From Mariprofundaceae bacterium (GTDB lineage Bacteria; Pseudomonadota; Zetaproteobacteria; Mariprofundales; Mariprofundaceae): DNA of 5,105 nt. Shown here in pieces: positions 1-5,010 of the stretch. A model generated the notes under the pieces. It made no database searches. It was not told where the DNA came from and worked only from the letters and a program-made list of their open reading frames with translations. The stretch lies in the NCBI GenBank assembly GCA_030950875.1, contig JAUZQS010000164.1, forward strand, positions 1 to 5,105, read 5' to 3'. Within the stretch, counting starts at the first letter, position 1. The number at the start of each line of letters is the position of its first letter. Both the position numbers and the translations under genes were made by a program.

Positions 1-528
1 GCGAGAAAGTTGAGTGGAAAGGGGGCAGTCGGCGAACACAAAATTCTCATAATCACTTTGAATTTGGCAGGCTTTTATTGTGCCATGTTTATGGGTGCTC
101 TCCAAGTTCAGTTGAATAAGTTCTTTAAGTTTCTGAATATCTTGCCCATATAGGCTTTCTTGGCCTTTCATAAGTTTAAAGCCGTTGTCCCTACTCGGGT
201 TATGGCTAGCTGTTACCATAATGCAACCCGCAGTGTTCAAGTGAAAAACAGAATAATATGCAAGCGGGGTTGGAACCATGCCAAGATCAATGACATCTTT
301 TCCAGCATCATTTAACCCGCGCATGACAGCGGCCTGTAATATTTTCCCCGAAAGTCGAACATCACGAGCCACACTGACGGGGTGGCGGCTGTGCTCAGGT
401 AATAGCGAAGCAAAGGCTTTGCCTAAACGGTAAGCGAGTCTTTCATCAATATCTGTACCCGCCGTACCGCGAATATCATATTCACGGAAGATATGGTGGG
501 GAAAGTTACTGTCTGGAAGATCAGTCAT
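1..528 (-). CDS. algC: Phosphomannomutase/phosphoglucomutase, N-terminal part (runs off left edge)
   Basis: The visible 176 residues are the N-terminal domain of an alpha-D-phosphohexomutase of the AlgC/ManB type. These cytoplasmic Mg-dependent enzymes interconvert hexose 6-phosphate and 1-phosphate, supplying GDP-mannose or UDP-glucose precursors for surface polysaccharides. Seen in the sequence: FREYDIRGTAG (residues 14-24), ARDVRLSG (54-61), GMVPTPLAYY (83-92) and the phosphoserine loop TASHNP (106-111, catalytic Ser108), followed by DNGFK (114-118). The metal-binding, sugar-binding and C-terminal phosphate-binding domains lie beyond position 1; the family is usually about 450-470 residues. 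The ATG at 526-528 is the only sensible start: an in-frame TAA lies four codons upstream and the next Met is residue 68. No Shine-Dalgarno sequence precedes it, and a perfect TATAAT sits only 8 nt upstream. The gene diverges from rep. Specificity (mannose, glucose, or phosphoglucosamine as in GlmM) cannot be settled from this fragment; TASHNP with GMVPTP favours AlgC/ManB. Confidence 0.9.
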   Translation of the reverse strand, partial: MTDLPDSNFPHHIFREYDIRGTAGTDIDERLAYRLGKAFASLLPEHSRHPVSVARDVRLSGKILQAAVMRGLNDAGKDVIDLGMVPTPLAYYSVFHLNTAGCIMVTASHNPSRDNGFKLMKGQESLYGQDIQKLKELIQLNLESTHKHGTIKACQIQSDYENFVFADCPLSTQLSR

Positions 529-536
529 AGTGTGAC

Positions 537-542
537 ATTATA
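537..542 (-). promoter_or_regulatory. Candidate -10 box of the phosphohexomutase gene
   Basis: The minus strand reads TATAAT here, a perfect -10 hexamer. Transcription would be expected to start about 7 nt downstream, near 530, almost at the ATG (528). That would give a leaderless or near-leaderless mRNA and would explain the missing Shine-Dalgarno sequence. No good -35 is present at 16-18 bp spacing; the hexamer at 17 bp is ACTCCT, inside the end of the adjacent inverted-repeat element. The assignment rests on one hexamer. Confidence 0.4.
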
Positions 543-557
543 GAACAAAACATGGGG

Positions 558-724
558 CTAGGAGTCTGTCAGGCTTAAACTAATTTACTACGAAAAATCA
601 GATATTGGTCGTTTTTCACCTTGATTTTCGTTAAATAGCTCTGCTATTCGCCTCAATTCAATGCCAAAATCGCCTCAATCCTGCTATTTCTCGCGACAAT
701 CATCTAAGTCCGACAGACTCCTAG
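558..724. mobile_element. MITE-like element with 13-bp perfect terminal inverted repeats
   Basis: The sequence CTAGGAGTCTGTC at 558-570 recurs as its exact reverse complement at 712-724. Further in, the arms stay partly complementary for about eight more bases, giving a 167-bp unit. It contains no usable ORF. Internal features are a 6-bp hairpin AATAGC-TCT-GCTATT at 634-648, a direct repeat CGCCTCAAT at 649-657 and 671-679, and an imperfect inverted pair at 591-600 and 621-630. The size, the lack of coding capacity and the terminal inverted repeats fit a non-autonomous miniature transposon. No target duplication can be separated from the CTAG at the tips. The parent transposon is not identified. 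The element fills most of the spacer between two divergent genes and lies next to both promoters. Confidence 0.65.
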
Positions 725-766
725 GATAAAACCTATGCTTGCGATAAGAAAGCCCCCGTTTATGCT
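710..766 (+). promoter_or_regulatory. Candidate rep promoter region (two alternatives)
   Basis: Two weak sigma70-like arrangements precede rep. One is CCGACA (710-715), 18 bp, TATGCT (734-739); its -35 lies in the right terminal repeat of the MITE-like element and it would give a leader of roughly 27 nt. The other is TTGCGA (739-744), 16 bp, TATGCT (761-766); it would start transcription at about the ATG itself. Each hexamer matches consensus at four of six positions. No Shine-Dalgarno sequence lies just upstream of 773, which mildly favours the leaderless option. Confidence 0.3.
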
Positions 767-772
767 GCCGCT

Positions 773-2740
773 ATGTCTGGCAATCAACTCAATCAAGCAC
801 AATATGAAGCAGTCTATTATCGTGGCGGTCCTATGCTGGTTTTAGCGGGTGCTGGCTCTGGTAAAACACGTGTCATTACCGAGCGGATTGCGGCATTGAT
901 TGAACGAGATGTGCCTCATGATGCGATTACTGCGCTGACATTTACCAACAAAGCGGCGAAAGAAATGCGCGAGCGTTTGTTTAAGCGCTTGGGTGATACA
1001 GCTAAAACATTACGAATTTGTACGTTTCACGCCTTGGGTCTAGCGATGTTGCGTGAGCATGCGCCTCTTTTGGAACGCAAAAGTAACGTCTCGATTTTTT
1101 CTATTTCAGAACAAAAATCTGCGATGCGTTCGGTATTATCTGATATGAAACTGCCCAGTGATGCCGATCAGATAGATCGTTTGTTGGGGCGCGTTTCATT
1201 GCTGAAAAATGGTCTGTTGGATGCCGTTGAAAACCAGTTGTCAGTGGTGCGTGAAGCATATGATGCTTTATTAACGCGCATGAATGCGGTGGATTTCGAT
1301 GATTTGATGATTTTACCAATTCGTTTGCTTTCGGAACATCGTGATGTGCAAGCCTTGTGGCAATCACGCTGTCGTCACCTGTTGGTGGATGAATACCAGG
1401 ATTCAAGTCGTGTGCAGTATTCATTTATTCACTTGCTAATTGATGCGACTGGGAATTTAACAGTGGTAGGGGATGATGATCAGTCGATTTATGGTTGGCG
1501 TGGTGCGGAGGTGAAAAATTTATTTCAGCTTGAGCAGGATTTTCCTACATTGCATACGGTGCGATTGGAAGAAAACTACCGTTCAACCCATTCAATTTTA
1601 ACGGCTGCAAACACCTTGATTGCCCATAATAGTGAACGTTTGGGGAAAACATTGCGTTCCAATTTAGGGCAAGGAAAAGCTGTACGCATTTGGGAGTCGC
1701 CCAACGGTGATGAGGAAGGACATCGTGTTGCAGCCGATATTAAAGCCCGCTATGCGACAGCAGAGGCCAAAGGTTGGGATGATTTTTGTATCTTATACCG
1801 TGCTTCATTTTTATCGCGCCCCATTGAAATAGCCTTGCGTGAAGCGAGTATTCCTTATCATGTGACTGGTGGCTTATCTTTTTTTGATAGGACTGAAATT
1901 CAGGATACCTTGGCCTATCTGCGTTTGATGGCAAACCCTGCGGATGATTTGGCATTTATGCGTGCTGTTGCAAGACCTCGGCGTGGTGTTGGTGCGAAAG
2001 CGCTGGGCTTACTGGGAGAATTTTCCCATCAGCATGAGTGCTCGCTCCTTGAAGCTTGCTTGCATGATGATTTGGAACATCGCTTGAGCCATACCTTGCG
2101 TGAGTTTGGTGAAATGGTTACAGGTATTGAACACCTTTTGATTCATGGTGAACCTGATGATGCCTTTGACGCACTGCTTGAACGCACACAGTTGGAAGCT
2201 GCGATTCGAGCCGAAGCAGCCGATGAAGATGAAGCAGAACGACGTATGCATAATGTCATGGAATTACGTCGGTGGTGGTTGCGTCACCGAGAAGATGGTG
2301 GTGATTTAACAAGTTTCTTACAGCATGTGTTTTTGGCATCGAATAAGGATGATGACGATCCAGAGGGGCAGGTGCGTTTGATGACAGTTCATGCTGCCAA
2401 AGGTTTGGAATTTGATCATGTTTATATTATTGGTGTCGAAGATGGACTATTTCCTCATAAAAATGCCTTGGCAGAGAAGCGTTTGGAAGAAGAACGTCGT
2501 TTGATGTATGTGGCGATGACACGGGCACGCTACCGTCTGACTATGGCCTATGTGCGTGTTCGTTCACGCTATGGGGTGAAAGAAAAAACCACGCCATCTT
2601 TATTTTTAAAAGAGCCTGATCAATCGGTATTGCGTTGGGTGGATAAAGATTTGAATTCTGAAGAGGCAAAAGAAGAGGTGGATGATGCCATGGCGATGTT
2701 TAAAGCCATTGCTGAAAAAGCCAAAGAGAAGCGCCTTTAG
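773..2740 (+). CDS. rep: ATP-dependent 3'-5' DNA helicase Rep
   Basis: This 655-residue protein is a complete superfamily 1A helicase, close in length to E. coli Rep (673). Rep family members translocate 3'-5' on single-stranded DNA and help replication forks pass protein-DNA blocks and restart. Motifs in order: Q-motif LNQAQYEAV (6-14); Walker A GAGSGKT (26-32); Ia TFTNKAAKEM (56-65); TFHALGL (84-90); Walker B VDEYQD (205-210); III GDDDQSIYGWRGA (233-245); IV EENYRS (266-271); the GGLSFFDRTEIQD block (366-378); V TVHAAKGLEFDHV (538-550); VI EERRLMYVAMTRAR (573-586). The tail after about residue 625 is highly charged; in E. coli the Rep tail contacts DnaB, but this tail need not do the same. 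An in-frame stop at 722-724 and the position of the Q-motif support the start at 773. UvrD/PcrA is the alternative, but the shorter length and N-terminus favour Rep. No clear terminator follows. Confidence 0.92.
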   Translation: MSGNQLNQAQYEAVYYRGGPMLVLAGAGSGKTRVITERIAALIERDVPHDAITALTFTNKAAKEMRERLFKRLGDTAKTLRICTFHALGLAMLREHAPLLERKSNVSIFSISEQKSAMRSVLSDMKLPSDADQIDRLLGRVSLLKNGLLDAVENQLSVVREAYDALLTRMNAVDFDDLMILPIRLLSEHRDVQALWQSRCRHLLVDEYQDSSRVQYSFIHLLIDATGNLTVVGDDDQSIYGWRGAEVKNLFQLEQDFPTLHTVRLEENYRSTHSILTAANTLIAHNSERLGKTLRSNLGQGKAVRIWESPNGDEEGHRVAADIKARYATAEAKGWDDFCILYRASFLSRPIEIALREASIPYHVTGGLSFFDRTEIQDTLAYLRLMANPADDLAFMRAVARPRRGVGAKALGLLGEFSHQHECSLLEACLHDDLEHRLSHTLREFGEMVTGIEHLLIHGEPDDAFDALLERTQLEAAIRAEAADEDEAERRMHNVMELRRWWLRHREDGGDLTSFLQHVFLASNKDDDDPEGQVRLMTVHAAKGLEFDHVYIIGVEDGLFPHKNALAEKRLEEERRLMYVAMTRARYRLTMAYVRVRSRYGVKEKTTPSLFLKEPDQSVLRWVDKDLNSEEAKEEVDDAMAMFKAIAEKAKEKRL

Positions 2741-2765
2741 TGAGTCGAAAGCTGGTTAATTTTTG

Positions 2766-2957
2766 GCAACTATTCAGCTCACCACTTATTTTCCCGATAG
2801 CGGCGTTGAAAAGTGCTCATTTACAGTAGTAAACTCGGCTTTGGCATCCTGCGTCGCTCTACCTCCTCCGTCCATGGAGTCGTCCGCTTTTTCGTCTCGC
2901 CTAAAAGCGCCTACTGTTGGTGCCATCAGAAAAATAAGCAGCAATCTGAACAGTTAC
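2766..2957 (-). mobile_element. 192-bp inverted-repeat element with strand-biased RNA stem
   Basis: The ends 2766-2801 and 2922-2957 are imperfect inverted repeats. Read as minus-strand RNA they form a 36-position helix with 26 Watson-Crick pairs, 9 G-U wobbles and one A-G mismatch (2945/2778). Read as plus-strand RNA, all nine wobbles become A-C mismatches. Inside are a 7-bp pairing of ACAGTAG (2823-2829) with CTACTGT (2911-2917), a hairpin CGCTTTT/AAAAGCG (2885-2891, 2903-2909), a short hairpin CTCC/GGAG around GTCCAT (2866-2879) and an alternative hairpin TTTAC/GTAAA (2820-2833). There is no transposase or convincing ORF. The unit lies in the presumed 3' region of the response-regulator transcript. 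It is best called a MITE-like element or a structured RNA of unknown family; copy number cannot be judged from this window. Confidence 0.6.
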
Positions 2958-2988
2958 AGGCTATTTTGTAGTTGTACTGAATAGTTAC
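2946..2988 (-). repeat. Direct repeat of the element's terminal motif
   Basis: CTGAACAGTTAC at 2946-2957 (the right tip of the 192-bp element) and CTGAATAGTTAC at 2977-2988 differ at one base and are 31 bp apart in the same orientation. The outer copy begins only 2 bp after the response-regulator stop codon. The left tip carries the same motif inverted (GCAACTATTCAG, 2766-2777). The extra copy may be a second element end or a tandemly duplicated tip. Confidence 0.55.
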
Positions 2989-2990
2989 TT

Positions 2991-3683
2991 TTAATTTAAA
3001 GAAATAATGCCCATTTTCGCAGCTTCAAAAACAGCCTCAGAACGCGACTTAACAGACATTTTACGGTAAATATTACGAATATGAGCACGAATTGTATTGG
3101 TAGAAATGCCTAAAGCATCAGCGATTTCATTATAGCGAAAACCCTTTGCAATCATTTCTAAGACTTCATGTTCACGTGGGGTAAGGGAAAAGCTATTATC
3201 AACTTTATTTGTGGGCTGATGATGGGTGTTTAGCTTTGCCTTAGCAGGCTTTTTCTTAAAGCGTTTAAGAAGAAAACGTGCTATTTTAGGGCTAATAGCA
3301 GTTTCACCGCGCATGAGTGAAAAAACAGCATCGCCAATACCTTCAAGAGCCTGTTCTTTGAGTAAGTAGCCTGTCGCACCAGCTTCCAGGGCATGAACGA
3401 CATTTTCTTCATCACCACATATTGTAAGAACCATGGCTTCCAAGTCCGGGTATTTAGTAATCGCATAACGGATCACATCAATGCCACAACCATCGGGCAA
3501 ATTAATGTCAGCAATAAGAATGCTTGGTTTACCAAGCTCTAGGGCAGCCTTTGCCTCGGCACAAGTGGATGCTTCAGCAAACAGGTTAAGGTGAGGCGTT
3601 CTTTCAATCAGGCCAACAAGATGTTGGCGTGTTGGCTTCTCATCTTCAAGAAGCAGAACTGAATATGATGGCGTTTCACTCAT
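2991..3683 (-). CDS. NarL/FixJ-type response regulator (receiver + LuxR HTH)
   Basis: This 230-residue two-domain response regulator should be phosphorylated by a histidine kinase and then act as a DNA-binding transcription factor. Receiver, about residues 7-125: acidic pocket LLEDE (11-15), phosphoacceptor Asp59 in ADINLPDG, switch Thr87 in VLTICG and conserved Lys109 in YLLKE. A basic linker (about 140-165, KKKPAKAK) leads to a LuxR/GerE helix-turn-helix: LTPREHEVLEMIAKG (167-181), NEIADALGISTNTIRAHI (185-202) and YRKMSVKSRSEA (206-217). The reading frame also allows an ATG at 3758, adding 25 residues with no receiver homology. The start at 3681-3683 is preferred because a good promoter lies between the two ATGs and the receiver begins about seven residues in. 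No kinase gene is visible. Regulatory targets are unknown; the fliST genes lie upstream on the same strand, but that does not establish a motility role. Confidence 0.9.
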   Translation of the reverse strand: MSETPSYSVLLLEDEKPTRQHLVGLIERTPHLNLFAEASTCAEAKAALELGKPSILIADINLPDGCGIDVIRYAITKYPDLEAMVLTICGDEENVVHALEAGATGYLLKEQALEGIGDAVFSLMRGETAISPKIARFLLKRFKKKPAKAKLNTHHQPTNKVDNSFSLTPREHEVLEMIAKGFRYNEIADALGISTNTIRAHIRNIYRKMSVKSRSEAVFEAAKMGIISLN

Positions 3684-3707
3684 GCCCCAAACATAACATA
3701 TATTTAG

Positions 3708-3737
3708 ATTGTATGGGTAGCATGAAGGTGCTGTAAA
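3708..3737 (-). promoter_or_regulatory. Sigma70-like promoter of the response regulator
   Basis: On the minus strand, TTTACA (3732-3737) and TACAAT (3708-3713) each match the sigma70 consensus at five of six positions, with an 18-bp spacer. Transcription would start near 3701, giving a leader of about 18 nt before the ATG at 3683. This excludes the longer start at 3758 for this transcript. The GGGG at 3685-3688 lies too close to the ATG to be a good ribosome-binding site. Confidence 0.55.
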
Positions 3738-3779
3738 TCTGGACGACATAAAACGCATGTCTTTTACCTGATTATCTGA

Positions 3780-3847
3780 AAATCAATGGGGTCAGACTCG
3801 ATTGATTCTCACCAAATCAATGGGGTCAGACTCGATTGATTCTCACT
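3780..3847 (+). repeat. Tandem duplication of a 34-bp REP-containing unit
   Basis: Units 3780-3813 and 3814-3847 are identical except for the final base (C versus T). Each contains a 27-nt REP-like palindrome with arms AATCAAT and ATTGATT around GGGGTCAGACTCG, followed by CTCAC. The second unit is also the left end of the 127-bp element at 3814-3940, so the extra copy looks like a local duplication of that end. Confidence 0.85.
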
Positions 3848-3940
3848 GCTTATATTTTATCCTTTAATACAAGCAACTTACATTAAAATACACGTTAAGC
3901 TGCTATCACCTTAAATCAATCGAGACTGACCCCATTGATA
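3814..3940 (+). repeat. 127-bp REP-pair element, copy A
   Basis: A REP palindrome at the left (AATCAAT...ATTGATT, 3815-3841) and an inverted REP at the right (3913-3940, one central mismatch against the left) enclose an AT-rich core of about 70 bp. Copy B at 4884-5010 has the same length and orientation and differs at 12 of 127 positions with no indels. This inverted REP-pair layout is typical of BIME-like units mobilised by REP-associated tyrosine transposases (RAYTs). No such gene is in the window, so that link is inferred. There are no coding signals. Confidence 0.8.
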
Positions 3941-3964
3941 ATTGATACCATTGATATTTTTTTT
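3934..3964 (+). repeat. Triple ATTGATA repeat followed by T8 tract
   Basis: ATTGATA occurs at 3934-3940, 3941-3947 and 3950-3956, directly followed by eight T residues (3957-3964). The first copy is the end of REP element A; the others extend past it and are absent after copy B. The T tract follows the REP hairpin on the plus strand, so it could stop plus-strand transcription, but no plus-strand gene reads into it. Confidence 0.5.
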
Positions 3965-3980
3965 CTAAACAAGAAGATGT

Positions 3981-4307
3981 TTATAAGTTATTCTCTACAA
4001 ATTCAGACATATAATCTGCTTTATTCAAAGCTTTTTCCACGCATTGCAAATCTTCCTGCACTCTCTGCATATGCTGGCTTAACTGCCTCATAACGCGACG
4101 GTGCTGCAATGATAATTGCTTTAAATCATTCTGTATTTCTGGCTTTGCGGAAGATTCCGCTAAATGGACTTGTAATACATCAGAGGCTTGCTCCAACAAG
4201 CCTCTACTGTTCACTAAATTCTGCCATTTTTTGCAATCAATATCAGATTTAAGTGTATCAAGCGCATGGCGATACGCCTGTATCGCCATGTCTAAATTAT
4301 CTTGCAT
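3981..4307 (-). CDS. fliT: FliT-like flagellar chaperone (small helical protein)
   Basis: This encodes 108 residues, predicted from composition to be almost entirely helical, polar and rich in Gln, Leu and charged residues. It has no signal peptide or membrane segment. It lies immediately downstream of fliS and overlaps it by 11 bp, the usual place for fliT. FliT proteins (about 100-120 residues) are export chaperones of the filament cap protein FliD and, in enteric bacteria, bind the master regulator FlhDC. No FliT signature is strong enough to recognise by eye, so the name rests on size, helical character and position. The ATG at 4305-4307 lies inside the end of fliS with no clear Shine-Dalgarno sequence, so translation is probably coupled to fliS. 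Alternatively it is another small flagellar accessory protein. No convincing terminator follows the stop codon on this strand. Confidence 0.65.
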   Translation of the reverse strand: MQDNLDMAIQAYRHALDTLKSDIDCKKWQNLVNSRGLLEQASDVLQVHLAESSAKPEIQNDLKQLSLQHRRVMRQLSQHMQRVQEDLQCVEKALNKADYMSEFVENNL

Positions 4308-4752
4308 AAGCCATTTGGGGCATCGTTAGCTTTTGCGGAGCCGGTACTCTAGGCGGTACTACATTTGTATGAGCTTGAATTGAAGCCTGACGAACAGGCG
4401 ATAGACCCTCCCATCCCTCACGCAGCGTTAACACCAACTTCATAACTTCTTCAACTGCATCTGTGGAACAACTACACATACCTTCATTCAAACGGCGCAT
4501 CATATATGCATAAAGGCTGGCCAAATCATAGGCAACATCACCACCAAGCTCAATATTCAGACTACTTGAAAGCTCAATCAATGCTTCAACAGCACGTCCT
4601 GTATGATCAGCTTCTGCTGCAAGATCGCCACCATCAATCGCATGCTCAGCACGCCAAAGCGCTTTATATAGCGCATCATAACTCAATATAACAAGCCCCA
4701 ACGGACTTGCTGTGTTTACACTATTTCCTCGATATGCCTTATAACCACTCAT
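4297..4752 (-). CDS. fliS: Flagellar secretion chaperone FliS
   Basis: This 151-residue protein matches FliS, the cytoplasmic chaperone that binds the flagellin C-terminus, prevents early polymerisation and delivers flagellin to the type III export gate. Conserved features: YKAYRGNSVNTASP (4-17), LSYDALYKAL (23-32), GGDVAYDLASLYAYMMRRL (70-88) and the final core helix LREGWEGL (110-117). FliS is normally about 125-135 residues; here some 30 residues follow the core, including a proline-rich stretch VVPPRVPAPQ, perhaps a flexible tail. A CSC motif at 93-95 is unusual. The start is the ATG at 4752, with AGGAGG (4758-4763) ideally spaced 5 nt upstream; the in-frame GTG just before it is too close to that site. 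The gene overlaps the fliT-like gene downstream. No flagellin or fliD gene is visible upstream, where a REP element lies instead. Confidence 0.93.
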   Translation of the reverse strand: MSGYKAYRGNSVNTASPLGLVILSYDALYKALWRAEHAIDGGDLAAEADHTGRAVEALIELSSSLNIELGGDVAYDLASLYAYMMRRLNEGMCSCSTDAVEEVMKLVLTLREGWEGLSPVRQASIQAHTNVVPPRVPAPQKLTMPQMAYAR

Positions 4753-4757
4753 CACTG

Positions 4758-4763
4758 CCTCCT
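4758..4763 (-). promoter_or_regulatory. Ribosome-binding site of fliS
   Basis: The minus strand reads AGGAGG, 5 nt before the ATG at 4752 and only 2 nt before an in-frame GTG at 4755. It therefore selects the ATG. It is the only strong Shine-Dalgarno sequence in the window. Confidence 0.85.
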
Positions 4764-4808
4764 TGCTTTTTAATGCTATAGCGCATTCCTCGCACTACTT
4801 CTATGACC

Positions 4809-4842
4809 CTTATATCTATCGCAAAATCACGCTCCAACTAAA
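4809..4842 (-). promoter_or_regulatory. Candidate fliS promoter (overlapping sigma28- and sigma70-like)
   Basis: Two overlapping readings exist on the minus strand. Sigma28-like: TTTAGTTG (4835-4842), exactly 11 bp, TGCGATAG (4816-4823); each box matches about five of eight positions of TAAAGTTT-N11-GCCGATAA. Sigma70-like: TTGGAG (4832-4837), 17 bp, TATAAG (4809-4814), matching three and five of six. Late flagellar chaperones are often sigma28- or sigma54-controlled, so the first is biologically attractive, but both are moderate matches. Confidence 0.35.
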
Positions 4843-4852
4843 GCAAAATATC

Positions 4853-4878
4853 AAAAAAAAATTGTGATTCATCACAAT
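4853..4878 (-). terminator. Palindrome with T tract: intrinsic terminator or operator
   Basis: ATTGTGAT-TC-ATCACAAT (4861-4878) is a perfect inverted repeat with 8-bp arms. On the minus strand it is followed directly by a T tract (nine A residues at 4853-4861 on the plus strand, the last within the stem). This can fold as a 7-bp stem with a TGAA loop and a U tail, like an intrinsic terminator for a gene entering from the right. The stem has only two G-C pairs. Its centre also lies about 60 bp upstream of the expected fliS transcription start, so a regulator-binding site is an equal alternative. Confidence 0.4.
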
Positions 4879-4883
4879 CAATT

Positions 4884-5010
4884 AAATCAATGGGGACAGA
4901 CTCGATTGATTTTCACTGCTTATATTTTATCCATTAATACACGCAACTTACAATAAAATACACCAAAAGCTGCTAACACCTTAAATCACTCGAGCCCGAC
5001 CCCATTGATA
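4884..5010 (+). repeat. 127-bp REP-pair element, copy B
   Basis: This is the second copy of the element at 3814-3940, in the same orientation and of the same length, with 115 of 127 positions identical. Its left REP reads GGGGACAGACTCG in the centre, and its right inverted REP has decayed arms (AAATCACT...ATTGATA). The copies are 1070 bp apart and bracket fliS and the fliT-like gene. The even spread of substitutions suggests an old duplication. Confidence 0.8.

Noticed and set aside
1101..2251. Several minus-strand reading frames of 71-107 codons inside rep
   Set aside because: They are shadows of the rep coding sequence with no ribosome-binding sites and no recognisable domains.
2822..2957. 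Integron attC-like site, because of the long imperfect inverted repeat
   Set aside because: The characteristic core sites (RYYYAAC and GTTRRRY) are absent, and no integrase or cassette structure is visible.
2763..2984. A 73-codon plus-strand reading frame starting with TTG after rep
   Set aside because: It has a non-ATG start and no ribosome-binding site, its composition does not look like protein, and almost all of it lies in the inverted-repeat element, whose structure explains the sequence better.
3780..3940. Repeats spaced like a small CRISPR array
   Set aside because: The repeats are directly adjacent with no spacer or are inverted, they contain REP palindromes, and a diverged copy occurs about 1 kb away. 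There are no unique spacers or cas genes.
3967..3982. Inverted repeat AAACA/TGTTT at the fliT-like stop codon as a terminator
   Set aside because: The 5-bp stem is almost all A-T, and on the gene's strand it is followed by an A tract, not a T tract.
4506..4691. A 61-codon plus-strand reading frame within fliS, rich in His and Gln
   Set aside because: It is antisense to a confidently identified gene. The His/Gln bias is a by-product of the fliS codons on the other strand.
4819..4838. Sigma54-type promoter (TTGGAGCG...TTGC) upstream of fliS
   Set aside because: The GG and GC elements are 1 bp further apart than the strict sigma54 spacing, and the central bases of the -24 box do not match.
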